A DNA stretch of 64,000 nucleotides. Origin: Phallus indusiatus (taxonomy: Eukaryota > Basidiomycota > Agaricomycetes > Phallales > Phallaceae). The stretch covers positions 1 to 64,000 of the forward strand of contig JAQFWX010000074.1 of NCBI GenBank assembly GCA_027605045.1, given 5' to 3'. The notes under the pieces are model-generated. The model was not told where the DNA came from and searched no databases. It worked only from the letters and a program-made list of their open reading frames with translations. Positions 35,173 through 45,992 of this stretch are shown one piece after another (positions within the stretch are counted from its first letter, which is position 1; each line of letters begins with the position of its first letter). The position numbers and the translations under genes are program-made.

Positions 35173-38100
35173 TCAAATCTTATTTGAGGTGGAAGATAGT
35201 GTAGGCACAAATATGTCTTCCAACACGTGTTGGACAATGACTTCGTCGGGAACGTCTCCTTTTGATAGCATTGTATGTTTCTTGATATGCATCGGAACCA
35301 AGGTATTGAGCTGGGGGTATGAACGCGTAGTAAAGCCCATCTACAAATATGTTACTTACGGCTTGAGAACGAGAGCCAATGAAACTAAACTTACTGCGTT
35401 CAATCGATCGTTCACCTCCTGAGTGAGACGTTCAGTAGAAGAGCGACCACCACGTGGGGGGGTCGAAGTTGCAGGACCAGCGGTAGCACCTTGGGGACTG
35501 TAGAAAAGGAGAATAAGCCCTTTAACAACATTGATAACGAAGACCATATACATACGGAATGGGTAAAGCCTTCTCGGTACCAGACTCGCTTTCAGATGCA
35601 TTACCAGACACAGGTGCAGCTGTGAGAGAGGCGACTGGCGGTTGCGGGGCACGCCGACCACTTAACCTCGCTAACCTCCTGGCCTCCCTCTGAGCCTGTC
35701 TTTCAGCTCTTTCCTTCTCTTTCTGTGCTTTCCTCTCTTCGCGCTCCCTCCTGTATTCTTCTTTCTTCTCTTTGTATATTCGCTTAGCCTCTTCCAATTC
35801 GAAATATGTATCATCTATAGAAGGCTTCTTTGCTATTGCTGAAGAAGGCACGACGGCGACAGACGATCCGGGCGTTTCCGTTGCAGAGGCAGCACCAAAA
35901 GACGGGGCAGGAGATCGAGTGGCGACAATGGGCGCAGGAGGTACTATTACAATAGGCTGGGATTGTTGCGTTTCAGGTGAACGTGTAACCTCTGGGACTA
36001 TTACTATGGTTTGCTCAGGAGGGGGAGGTGGTGGCGGTGGAGGAGGCGGCGGCGGTCCCGTAAAGGATGGCGGAAGAGTATTGCTTCTTCTCATATTTGC
36101 ACCGGCCCCAATACCAGGATAACCATTGCGACGATAGTCTCTTGGATCCATATACATATCGTGATCGGGATGACCATAGCGATAACTGTAAGGTGACGGG
36201 ACGTAGTACGGTCCAGGTGGGGGTCCTGCAGGCGGAGGATATGCAGACCCTCCGGCAGCACTGGATTGAGAGCGATGATGTCCAGATCTGCTGTAGGGAT
36301 ATGGTGAAGGAATTGCTACAGACGGGGATGGAACACCGTACGCATTGCGTTCGCCATTTGGTCCTCTGGGAGTAGGTGGACCCCATACAACAGGTATGTA
36401 TGGCGGCCCAGGGTATCCGTATTTCTCTCTAGGGCGACGAGGGGCACGAACACTGCTGGAATAGAAATGGTCGTTCCTATCAGGGCTTGGAGAACGGGTC
36501 GATGGCCTCGATAGACTACGTGCGTCGGGAGATATTTCATGTACGTTAATCAAAGGAGTTGCTTTGACTAAGGGCGTTCCCTCAGCACGCGCAGGAGACT
36601 CGGCGCGTGGGACACCAAGTAAGGAGTCAGGTATACGGCCGGTTAGTTCCTGGGCTTCCGTCTGTCTCTGAGTCTGCGAAGCACCTGTCGCAGTAGAGAA
36701 AGGTACAACTTCCGTGAGCCCAAGGGATGTGCTAGAACCAAGAACGCTTCCCAGAGACCGAAAAACGTTTCCCAAAGCTTCAGCAATCTTGCGTCCAGCT
36801 TCTGCCTGAGCTTGACCAGAGATATCCTTGGCAGCCGACGCAGATTCGGTCAGTATAACGTCACGAGCTTGTATTGCGTCGCTGACAACAGTGTCTCTGA
36901 TGTTTCGAATCGCATCGGTTGCGTTATTCCAATAAACGCCTTGACTAGCGTTGCGAACGATGTTGCGTAGACCCTCCGAAAGCTCAGGATGTTCATTAAA
37001 TGCTCGAGTCAGAGCATCCAAAAGCGAGGCGATGTCATTGGTCAAAGAAGGGGTGGTAGTGTTAGTAGCCTCATTTGTTGGTGGGGTGAAATACTGTGGT
37101 AATACGAAGAGAGGAGGATCAGGCCTATAAGTGGACATATCGAGAGGCTCTTGGATTCTTTCTCTTTCTGCTGAGATTGGGGGTATTGCAATCACGATAG
37201 GTTCGGGTGACGGAATGGAACGCATGTCGAAGCTTGCCGGTGCACCTCGTGGTGATGTGGTATCAATGGTCGGAATAATAGGGGTGGGATGTTCAGAAAT
37301 AACTCGAGAAGATCTTGTGGAGTATCTGCCAATTGAGGGCTCACGGGGAGGAAGGGTATTGGATTGTAGTCCTGGCGATCTTGAATGTGACCGGCCACGC
37401 GCAGGATCGACGAGGTGATTGTCAACCGGTGAGGCCTTTTCCACCATATCAAATTCGCTGTGTTGAGGGGATTGTGCTTTAAATTGCTCTGAGTTGAGCA
37501 TATCGAATTGATTGGGGTTACTTGAGCCGGTAGATATGGAACGGGACCCCCTTTCTGATCCAGATTTCGTGCTGGCCCTGGACAAAGATCTATTACTAAA
37601 GGCGTATACATGGATTGGCTTTTTGTCCGGGAGATCATTGTCCAGGATCGAATCAATTGAAGAAGCGTCGTCCTCGTCCTCGTCCTCCTGTGCTTGTGGG
37701 TTACGGCTTGGTATATTCAAGTAGGACCTTGCGTCATCGTCATTGACTACCTCCTCAACTGTACTTAGAGCAATCGACCTTTTTTCATCTTCTTCATCAA
37801 CTATTTCTTCAATATGGGCTCCCATCTGGCCATGCGCGTGAAGTTGACTAGGAGTCAATGGTTCAGTGGTGAACACTGGTGTCCATTGCTCACTGAAATC
37901 CACAAGAATATCGGTTGGTGGCCTGGGCGGTCTTTTAGGCCTTTGATCAATAACATTGAACTTGAAAGGGTGGGTATGGATCGCGGGGATTGTTGAATAG
38001 TAATTTTGCAGTTCTTCATTAGTGGCAACAGTAATACATTCACTGTTCTATGTGGTGAGTTTTCAATACCAAAGAATTCAGAAACGCATACCCTTCACTG

Positions 38101-38304
38101 CGGAATAATATCATTGTCAGAACTGGTACAAAAATAGTCCGATAAAGGAACTCACCTATCAATGTAAGATACTGCAACGTCTGCAGGCGGGATGCTGTAG
38201 ATGCGATTAATGTAGGCAGCTAAATCTAGCCAAGTAGGAGGCTCGTGAAAAGTTGCTAGTCGAATAGTGCCCTCATAATGAAGTTTAAATTGTATAGGTG
38301 ACAT
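35173..38304 (-). CDS. PB1-C: PB1-domain coiled-coil protein
   Basis: The exons 38304-38156, 38097-38092 (microexon), 38042-35556, 35497-35395 and 35340-35173 total 2,913 nt, or 970 residues. The PB1 domain starts at residue 1: IQFKLHYEG (first-strand lysine), EPPTWLDLAAYINRIYSI, then the OPCA segment YIDSEGECITVATNEELQ completed by the microexon. After a Ser-rich acidic region comes a helical stretch coded near 36760-37020 (around SDAIQARDVILTESASAAKD), then Pro/Tyr-rich repeats, a poly-Pro tract near 36040, and a long basic helix coded near 35690-35810 (EEAKRIYKEKKEEYRREREE). The last exon begins MGF, as in PB1-A, and the protein ends PTLSSTSNKI. It is head to head with the pantothenate kinase pseudogene, whose first ATG is only about 120 nt away. 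Confidence 0.85.
38092..38097 (-). other. 6-nt microexon (TGAAGG) of PB1-C
   Basis: On the minus strand TGAAGG lies between acceptor TTCCGCAG and donor GTATGC. The flanking introns are 38098-38155 (58 nt) and 38043-38091 (49 nt). Exon 1 ends with AG and exon 3 starts with T, giving AGT GAA GGT and the segment YIDSEGECI. The acceptor used for exon 3 is the second of two AGs (ATAGAACAG); only this one keeps frame. Confidence 0.8.
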
Positions 38305-38423
38305 GTGGTGGCAGGAGAACAAAAAGAGTTCGGGTATATATGTAGATGGATGGGGAGATTGCGAACACAGCCTTCTCAGAACAGGCGGAACCGTGACTTC
38401 ACCGCTGTCACAGTCACATAGAA

Positions 38424-40020
38424 ATGGAGGAAAGGCCAGCGACTCCTAGAAAAGTGTCTATGTTTTGTGTTTATATTCACCAAGGCCTCAGATAATTTTT
38501 CCTGTTGAAACAAAATGTCAGGCCCATTACTTTCCCACTGCAGAAGTCTTCAAAGTCGATACCCGCGGCGCTGTGATCTTGCACGAAGGTTCTCAAGAGG
38601 TTTAATTAGTACTCCCTGTATCGTTTGGCCATCAGACTGACTCTATTGTTTCCTCCTTTGAAGACCCGAGATGGCAGAGGAATATACCTGTCGAACTCCA
38701 TTGAACATGTGTCTCACATTGCAGTAGATGTGCGTTACGCTAGCTAACACTTTGCTCTATGTTTGTGCTTTTCGCTGACACACTTTTGTTCTCTTTCCAA
38801 GATTGGCGGATCATTAGCCAAAGTAGTGTATTTCACCCGTTCTCCAAAACAATTGCCGTCGCTCTTCAACGGGAACGGAAACGGATACAGCAATGGATCG
38901 TCTCATAGTCCTGATAGGTCGCCTAAGCATCTAAAGCCTGGCAGTCGTACACCACCACCCCTGAAAGACGTCTCTCTTCATCTTCTTCGCAGCGGTGCCT
39001 TTACCCCATCCGTCCTAGAATCAAACTCGACACCATTGGACGAGGGCGGCCTTGCTTCTAAACCACCCGGGCCAGCACAATGAAACACCTTCCAGGCGGA
39101 TCCCCCGACCTTGAAAGATTCGAGACACCCAGCATCGAGGAATGCGTTAGCGTCATTCATTCCCTCATAAGCCGCTCAGCCCAAGTTAACTAAGTTTCCG
39201 AAGAAGAGATGAAGAAGAGCGTAAATCGAGGTTGATGAGGATGGCAAGTTTGAACGTGTCAGTGGGACAAGTCTCGGGGGCGGTGCCCTCTGGGGTATAC
39301 TGAGTCTATTAACACTTGCCACTAGTTTCGATGGTACGGTTTCTTTGTCTTATGTTATGTTTCCATTATCAATGTCTCTTTTCATTAGACATGTTGGAGC
39401 TAGCCGAGAAAGGGGACAATGCAACGGTCGACATGCTCGTTGGTGACATATATAAGCAGGACTACTCTCCCCTCGGTCTAAAGTCGACAATGATCGCTTC
39501 TTCGTTCGGTAAAGTATTCAAGAAAGGCGAGGCTGGCAACAAACGCAGTTTTATTCCTGAAAATATTAGCCATAGTTTGTTTGCTCTACGCTATCGGTAA
39601 TAACGGACAAGCGTATGTCATTCATCTTCTTTTGTCAATTACTTCCTCAACCTTGAGGCAGATACATGAACGCGGAAAAGTACAACCTTGACAATATTTA
39701 TTTCGGTGGATATTTCATCATCAGAGGTGAATTTTGTTTGGCTTCTTTTGACATGCTTCGTTTTTATTCCTTACGTCCATATCTTTTCCTCTTCCTTTTC
39801 ACCAGGTCATGCAGCTACTGTCGCAACTCCATCTTACGCAATTCGCTTCTGGAGTAAAGGTACTAAACCTTACTAAGCGTGCTCTTTTCTTTCGTCACGA
39901 AGGCTTCTTGTAAGTTCTCCTGAAGACGAATCTTCTAGTTTACGTAGAGATTTATTCATGATGATTTGTAGAGGTGCGATCGATGCCTGGATCAAGAACT
40001 TTGAAGGATCATCCGGATAA
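38424..40020 (+). pseudogene. CAB1: Eukaryotic-type pantothenate kinase, broken
   Basis: Pantothenate kinase makes the first committed step of coenzyme A synthesis. The fragments are in order and keep introns: MEERPATPRK, HYFPTAEVFKVDTRGAV, DPRWQRN, IGGSLAKVVYFTRSPKQLP, LPGGSPDLERFETPSIEEC, KFERVSGTSLGGG, GDNATVDMLVGDIY, GLKSTMIASSFGKVFKKGEA, NAEKYNLDNIYFGG, AIRFWSKGTK and DAWIKNFEGSSG. Breaks seen: a 2-nt loss after QRN in exon 3, a frame change at 39080, loss of about 100 or more residues between about 39180 and 39230 (the ATGGGA-type segment is absent), and small indels near 39585 and 39862. CoA synthesis is essential, so an intact copy should exist elsewhere. Confidence 0.85.
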
Positions 40021-40439
40021 TTTATATCACTCCCATTTTATATTATTCATACCAATTTAATTTGCAGCACGCCTCAACTCCGTCTATCTTCACAGTTTTC
40101 ACATATTTTTTGACAAATCATATCACTTATTTACACATGACAGATGACAGATGAAATATCTTGAGATCACTTGACGCAAATGGCAAGCCAAAGACACTGT
40201 GAATTAATAATACAAAGAGTATGAGAAACCCATGACTGACTAAATGCAGCGACGAATAACGGAAATAGAGTAATTACCCTTACAGGCTAATGGTAAACGC
40301 TGTTAAATTCCAATTTGACACATTCTGAAAGAAGATTCATGAATTGAAAGGGAATACGGCCTTCTGGGATATTACTCATGATATCAATTCGATAAACCTG
40401 AGTAATTTTCCCTTTGCTTGGCTCGAATGTTCCACTCAG

Positions 40440-41385
40440 AACGCGTCGGATAATTTTCCGGGTTCCCTAACCGCGTCATAACATTATCAGGTCCATAATC
40501 TTTTTATGCCATTTCACCGTACTTGACTGCATTAGCGAGATCACCGAGAGCAGTGTACACATTATTGATAACCACGAGCAATTTACCGTATACATGGGCT
40601 TCCTCGAGATCCTCATCTTCGATGGCTGCAAAAAGCTTCCTCGCGGGGTCAAGAACGTAGTCATCTGAAAGTGTGAAATCCTTTGACCAGGTCCTGTATT
40701 TGCTTTGTATCTTGGATACTTGATTTTGGAGAGAAGTTCGGAATTCATCTCCTTTGGAGGTATTTATCCCCTTTGCAAGCGGAACACATGCAGATGATTT
40801 TCTTCTTGGCTAGTTGCTCTTGCCTTGCAGCTGCGGGAAGAAGAATGTCGCAATAGTCAATGCATCTTTGTTCGTAAGAGGGGATCTTCCGCGCAGCGAA
40901 TAATTGAAAGGAGAACGAGGGCATGTCGAAGCGTAGCGCAACATTTGGCCGACAGCTGTTTCAATTGTAATAGTTCTGCATCAAATACGTGCACAACAAC
41001 AACAAAAATTTAAAAGAAGCTGTGATTGATCCGAGCAATGTCCCTCAAGTTGCATATCGCACTATACCCGTCTTCCAGCTGACCTTGAGATCTTAAGAGG
41101 TTTAACTTCGTATCCATTAGTTCGGATTATACCCAAAAAGGACTGCTCCCATCTCCTCGTAGGCATTACGCAGTTTGGGCAATTCTTCGCGATTTTTCTT
41201 GTCCATCATATAAATGCATTTCTCGAGAGTTTTTTCCCATTCCTTCATAAGACAAGACGAGTTTCTTTATGTGCAGATTCGCCAGAGAGAATGATTTGGC
41301 CCTTTTTATTAACCGTTTGGCAAAAATACCCAGTCCCATATGCTGGGCCGCTGTAAACCAATAACTGGGGCGCGAAGGTGGAGCA
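40440..41385 (-). pseudogene. SET-domain (SMYD-like) protein relic
   Basis: Read on the minus strand, pieces of a SET-domain lysine methyltransferase appear in order: MGLGIFAKRLIKR (SET start), EKTLEKCIYMMDKKNREELP, NAYEEMGAVLFG, IIRTNGYEVKPL, LEDGYSAICNLRDIARINHS, then after a gap CRPNVALRFDMPSFSFQLFA with AARKIP, ICMCSACKGDKY (post-SET-like cysteines) and a helical tail ending TALGDLANAVKYGEMA. The pieces lie in different frames with stops between them. The INHSC core is split where an intron once lay, but the donor reads AG-CTTC instead of GT. A TAA follows EMA. I call it a decayed gene. Confidence 0.7.
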
Positions 41386-41709
41386 GTGGGCGGGGTAATC
41401 CAGGTGTGTCCAAAATCGCTATACCATCATTTATTAGACCATACACCGACTGACGCATCGTCTCCGCGACTAATAACACGGGACAAGAGAATATATTACG
41501 GACGGCTTCCCAGCAAGTCTAGAAATGCCGCACAAAGGACGAAATTGAAAAAGCTAATCTACAGGGGATACCAGAATGACCCAGGTTACAAAGATAAGCG
41601 TTATGAGCCATAAGCGGAGCATAACAATGTAGATCTCACAATAAATTACTTAATAAATGACCGTCTATATCTTCCGTTGTTAATGTCGTTGGCGAGGACA
41701 AAGTGAGAA

Positions 41710-42586
41710 CTAAATATTCCATAGTTGAATAGCGTCGGCCATGATGTTTCTCTTTACAAAGGGCCCCAAGACATTTTGCTGGCGTTTACTATATTTTTCC
41801 GCGTCTTCCTCCGGGTTCAGTGTCCCCTTCCATCCCGGAATGAGGCTTAGCATTTCGGGTAAAGGGCCAATGAGGCTACACCATACAGGAGGAGCTTCAT
41901 AGGGTGGATTTTCGTCTTTCTGAAATTCCGCAATAAGCCAAGGCTTGTGGACGCTAATGCCCCTTCTCAGTCCTATTCTAATTTTATAGTTGAAGGAAGA
42001 AACAAGGGCGTCGACGACGCTGGCAATAACAGCGCGACGCACAGGATCTGGGATATCAACCAGTCGCCAAGAGGGTTGGGTATCAAAGAAGTATTGCGAC
42101 TCCTGAACAATACCTGACTGGTCTCCAATGATTATAAGAGCGTAGAGCCGATAAAGAGAGCGAAGTGATGTATCACACCACTGAAAGAGCTTCATCCGAG
42201 TAATGGGAGTGTAAGCCTGGTCAATCGAGCTGCTGTTATGGAAGAGTTCCTGGGAGGTTTGTAGCTGGGTGACACTCGGAAGTGGCGGAATACCAAATTT
42301 CCATGGAATGGGATTCAGCAATGAAAACAAGGTTGATATGGGATCATAGCAGCTAAGAAGTTAATGTTAAAATGCTCGGATTATAACCAACATTAAAACT
42401 AGGTGGTCACCAGAAAACAGATAGAATCTGAGTGGTATAGAACTTGCGGACAGGATAAGTGTAACGGAACCAACGGCTCTGGATCTTATTGAGCGTTCTC
42501 CTGAGAGATGAAGGATTTCGATCTAGCTTTCTGGGACCTTCGTAGACATATAGAGGAACTCCAGGACGGGGCATATCATAGGACAT
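41710..42586 (-). CDS. Unknown protein, 272 residues
   Basis: Two exons, 42586-42411 and 42352-41710, joined by a GT-AG intron of 59 nt, give 819 nt in frame. The start is MSYDMPRPGVPLYVYEGPRK and the end ADAIQLWNI. I do not recognise the family. The middle segment, SWRLVDIPDPVRRAVIASVV, looks folded, not disordered, and there is no signal peptide or obvious membrane segment. The exact closing of the frame across the intron favours a real gene. It lies among broken genes, so it may itself be a remnant. Confidence 0.5.
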
Positions 42587-42906
42587 GATAAAGGAATCTG
42601 CGACACGGAAATAGCGCTCGCAACAAACAAACACAAATAAAATACTTTTATGACGTAGGGGCCATGGCCGCAGTGCCAAGGACCAAAATTTCAAGTTGTG
42701 GGTACTGAATCGCTCAAGTGTGAAATACCGAGCAGATATCATTTTGAAACCGAGAAACTGTGATGTACATATATCTAAATACAACATCTAGTTTGTGAAT
42801 ATAAAGCATTGTTGCATGTGATAGAACTGTATACTGTTCACATTTTGAAGGAACATTAGACGACAAGATTCAGTCACCTTTTTCAAAGCTTCGTTGTCAG
42901 CACATG
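42587..42906. other. Short intergenic stretch
   Basis: Nothing recognised. The longer minus-strand frame reaching to 42787 is an upstream extension of the previous gene without support. Confidence 0.4.
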
Positions 42907-44056
42907 TCAGCTACTAGAGTCTCGAGCATCCGGGCGGTCTGTATAGGTCAAAGAATCAGAAACATATGAATGACGGAGAACTTCAAGTCGAGATTTGGCC
43001 TCCTCAAAGACAGCCTGAGAAAAGTCGGTTCTTGAAGTACGCATTGCCGCCAGCTCTTCTCTCAGAGCATTGACCTCGCGTTGACGGTTTCCTAAAGGGC
43101 GCAAAGCAATCAATCACAAACTGAGTGTCAATATGGTGGACAAACTTGCTTACGGGCGTTATCCGTATTAGCTCTTGCCCGCATCTCAGCTGATCTTGCA
43201 CGTCCAACAGCAGCATTTCTTTCTTGACGGACATCATTCCTCTCCTGAGTCAGCTGAGAAAGCCCCGAAGCTCCCATCCCGTCGATCTCGATTGTTGCGC
43301 TGTCAGCTTATTGACGTTTGGGGCCTGGGCGCGCTTCACGCAGCTCTTGTTGCGTTGCGCGTATGGTCGCGTCAGACAACCCTGTCTTAATGATACGCTC
43401 CTTGAATCCGCTAATATAATAATAGAAAGTGGTCAGACATTGATGCATGATTGAACAAAGATGAACTGTAACCGCACTAATTCCATGATGGAGTTCTCTT
43501 CAGCGAGTGTCTGCTTGTTAGACTCTCGATATGTTGTTGTGGGTTCTCAAAAGTCGGCACATCTAATGATGCTACCCTGGCCCGTATATTCCATGTCGCT
43601 TAAGCGGAAACACACGTCACCACTTTACGACGCACTTGACGGGATAATGCAGCATCCTGCCTTTCGGCATAGGCCTCATATCTCTGCAACAAGCCTGTCC
43701 AACTTTTGTTGAACAATGGACCGTGAGACAAAGCCAACTATCGGGCGAGAGCAAATTAAGACTCACCCGCATTCAGAACAAGTCTTTCGAGCTTCGCTTT
43801 GACACTCTTCCATGCGGTTAGATGCAAGTAGCCTTTTGACAGCATCATTCCAATGATGAAATATCGTGCGATGAAGACCTCGTTCCCTGGATTTCGGAGC
43901 GTTCTTGAGACGAAGCTCGGAGCCTCGAATATGGCGGGACTGGAAGACCTGAACTTGGTGTATTAACTTGTCATCATAGTTGAGAGGAGATTATGTGCAG
44001 TTTATGAATAATGCATGCGAAAGAACCAAGGTAAATCGGCGGCGTTGAGTGTCCAT
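42907..44056 (-). CDS. Possible coiled-coil protein, gene model uncertain
   Basis: Minus-strand segments with coiled-coil character follow one another: MDTQRRRFTL, LIHQVQVFQSRHIRGSELRL, FHHWNDAVKRLLASNRMEEC, RYEAYAERQDAALSRQVRRK, GLSQLTQERNDVRQERNAAV, RARSAEMRARANTDNA and NRQREVNALREELAAMRTSR, ending PDARDSSS. Good introns join the first two and the last two segments (donor GTAAGC before NRQRE). In the middle the frames do not join cleanly, and one reading meets a TAA at 43308-43310 that only an unusual 79-nt intron would remove. It is either a multi-intron gene or a decaying one. The family is not recognised. Confidence 0.35.
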
Positions 44057-44860
44057 TGTTGTGAATGAATTGAAAGGGGTAATCTGACGCTGACTAATTT
44101 CAGCATCGTTGAAGTGGTAGGGCAATTCACTTGAACACGAGCTGTGGACAATGGGTGCATAGGGATGTGGATAAATGAAGAGATGGTGGTTCGAGCAACC
44201 TCCGAAGGTTGGCACGACTCACGAGTCTCTTGACAAGCGACCCACTAATTTAAGGCGATCACTCCCATAAACCATTTGTGAAGGGCGAAAGGTTCACAAG
44301 ACAAGTTTATTGCATATTCTACAGTGTTTTATTTTCTTGAGTAGCTACGAGATATTGAAATGCATATCATTGTTTTGCTCCAAGCCCCGGCTTCTACGAA
44401 GGTCCTGCGGAGCTCGAGTCGGAGTGTGGAAGGGGCTTGGCCGAACCTATGTACGACCCCGTCGGGTTCAATTCCGGAAAGCAATAAATAGCCGTACTAA
44501 CCCATTTCGTACATACTCCCCTCCTGTTGAATCATGTCTTTGAAGAAAGCATTTGTAGAGAGAGATGCTTTGTTTTATGCTTATTAATCCGGACCCATTG
44601 ATGTCCATATTCTCCGTCACTTCATATATAAACCTGTCTTTTAGCAGAATTAACCTCTCCTCAGTACTTCCATCATACTGAGGAGTAAGTACCAGATATT
44701 ATCATTTTCCTCATTCATTTCTGATGTTTTCGTAGCACACTCTTTTATTAGGTTAGCTGAATACATAATGGTACTTCCATCATACTGAGGACACGCTCTT
44801 TCATTAGTTCCACTTAATGACCGAGTCTCAACAGCATTGTCCTCCCTCAATTGTTTAAGG
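44057..44860. other. Intergenic with a hairpin and a direct repeat
   Basis: No gene. It contains a perfect 8-bp hairpin at 44659-44683 and a 21-bp direct repeat with copies at 44664 and 44771. Confidence 0.5.
44659..44791. repeat. Hairpin and 21-bp direct repeat
   Basis: CCTCAGTA and TACTGAGG (44659-44666 and 44676-44683) can pair around a 9-nt loop. A 21-bp sequence beginning GTACTTCCATC occurs at 44664-44684 and again without change at 44771-44791, 107 nt apart. The second copy lacks the outer bases of the stem. Confidence 0.7.
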
Positions 44861-45521
44861 CTACAAGCTCCACAAAATACTGAACTGTGTCCAAGTCCAA
44901 AGATGACATATGGAAAGGTATTTCTATACATTTATCTACTGTTGTTTTTATGTTCGTCTGACCGATATAAATCGCCTAGATTTTGCGCACGTATCCGACT
45001 ATCTAAGGACTATTTATAAAGAGAATCCCGAACAACTTCCTGTTAAAATCGTTGAGACCGGAGGTGTACTCTCAGTCGTGCTCCACCACAATCGACAGAC
45101 CACCAAGGACATCGATTTCTTTCATTTCGACGGGGATACCATCAGGCAAGTGTTAGATTCAAAAGATAATCGATAACGTCCCAAAAGAATTGCAGAAGTG
45201 GCCGGGATATTGGATCAATTGCGACATGATCGCATATGTGAACAGGAATGAAAATTTCACGGATTTTTATGACAATTCAATTCGGAATCTCGTTATCTGG
45301 AAGTCTATGCCGCAGACTTGAAATACCAACTTGTCGATAAAATAAACAGAGCATACACATACCAAGAAATGCACAAAGGCGATGTTTCCAGTACACCTCG
45401 CGGAAGAAAGGACTTAGACGATGCTATCTCGATTTTGCACTATATCTTCAGACTAAACAATCAGGTGCCTTTGTTGAGGAGAAGTTTTTTGCTGGTACTA
45501 CCTCGGACGGTTTCTAACTGA
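44860..45521 (+). pseudogene. Nucleotidyltransferase-like relic
   Basis: The translation shows ARIR/VSDYLRTIYKENPEQ, then VKIVETGGVLSVVLHHNRQT and KDIDFF, which resembles a nucleotidyltransferase fold with GG...S and the D-x-D pair. Next come NVPKELQKWPGYWINCDMIA with YVNR, DFYDNSIRNLVIW and, in another frame, VYAADLKYQLVDKINR and RKDLDDAISILHYIF. The frame changes at about 45170-45180 and at about 45300, with no introns that fit. I read it as a broken gene of the family of nucleotidyltransferase-like proteins found in many agaricomycetes. The exact family name would need a profile search. Confidence 0.45.
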
Positions 45522-45537
45522 CGAGCATTAGGAATAT

Positions 45538-45987
45538 TGTTAGGTATCCGACTTGAATAAAAGACCGACTACAACAAAAACACGAATAAAAGCACTTAAA
45601 GGGATCTGGTTTCTTTTATCATTTTCTTTGTCTTTGTATAACCTTGTTTAACGTTGTCTTGTTGACTCGTGAGGGCCGTCGCCCCCTTTCCCTTTCTTCC
45701 TCCTTTCAGGTAGAATAGTCAATCCGCCTCTAATTATTAATATAAAAGAGCGGCATCTGTAACTAGATAGGATGCCTCTGAATATATTGTACTCTGACTC
45801 TTACCGCTTCGCTTCGTCTCTCTCGTTCTCAAATCTAAATCCGTCGCTTCGACGCTATCCGTGATAAGATTAAGATAATCTTATCGCGCCTCTCGCCTCC
45901 TTATGCGTTCTCGTATAAGTCAAGCTTCAACGAACAAAACCTTCGACTTGCTATGCTGGAAATTACGTTACATCGAAAAACCTAACA
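45538..45987. mobile_element. Solo LTR with target-site duplication
   Basis: The element starts TGTTAGGT and ends ACCTAACA, an 8-bp terminal inverted repeat of the TG...CA type. It is 450 bp long. AATAT flanks it directly on both sides (45533-45537 and 45988-45992), a perfect 5-bp target-site duplication. Inside are a TATAAAAG-type box at about 45742-45750 and a short inverted repeat around GATAAGATTAAGATAATCTTATC. No primer-binding site or gag/pol follows, so this is a solo LTR left by recombination between the two LTRs of a retrotransposon. Confidence 0.9.
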
Positions 45988-45992
45988 AATAT

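Noticed and set aside
44400..44482. GGGTTCAATTCCGG, like a tRNA T arm
   Set aside because: Stem pairs are incomplete and no acceptor or anticodon stem fits upstream.
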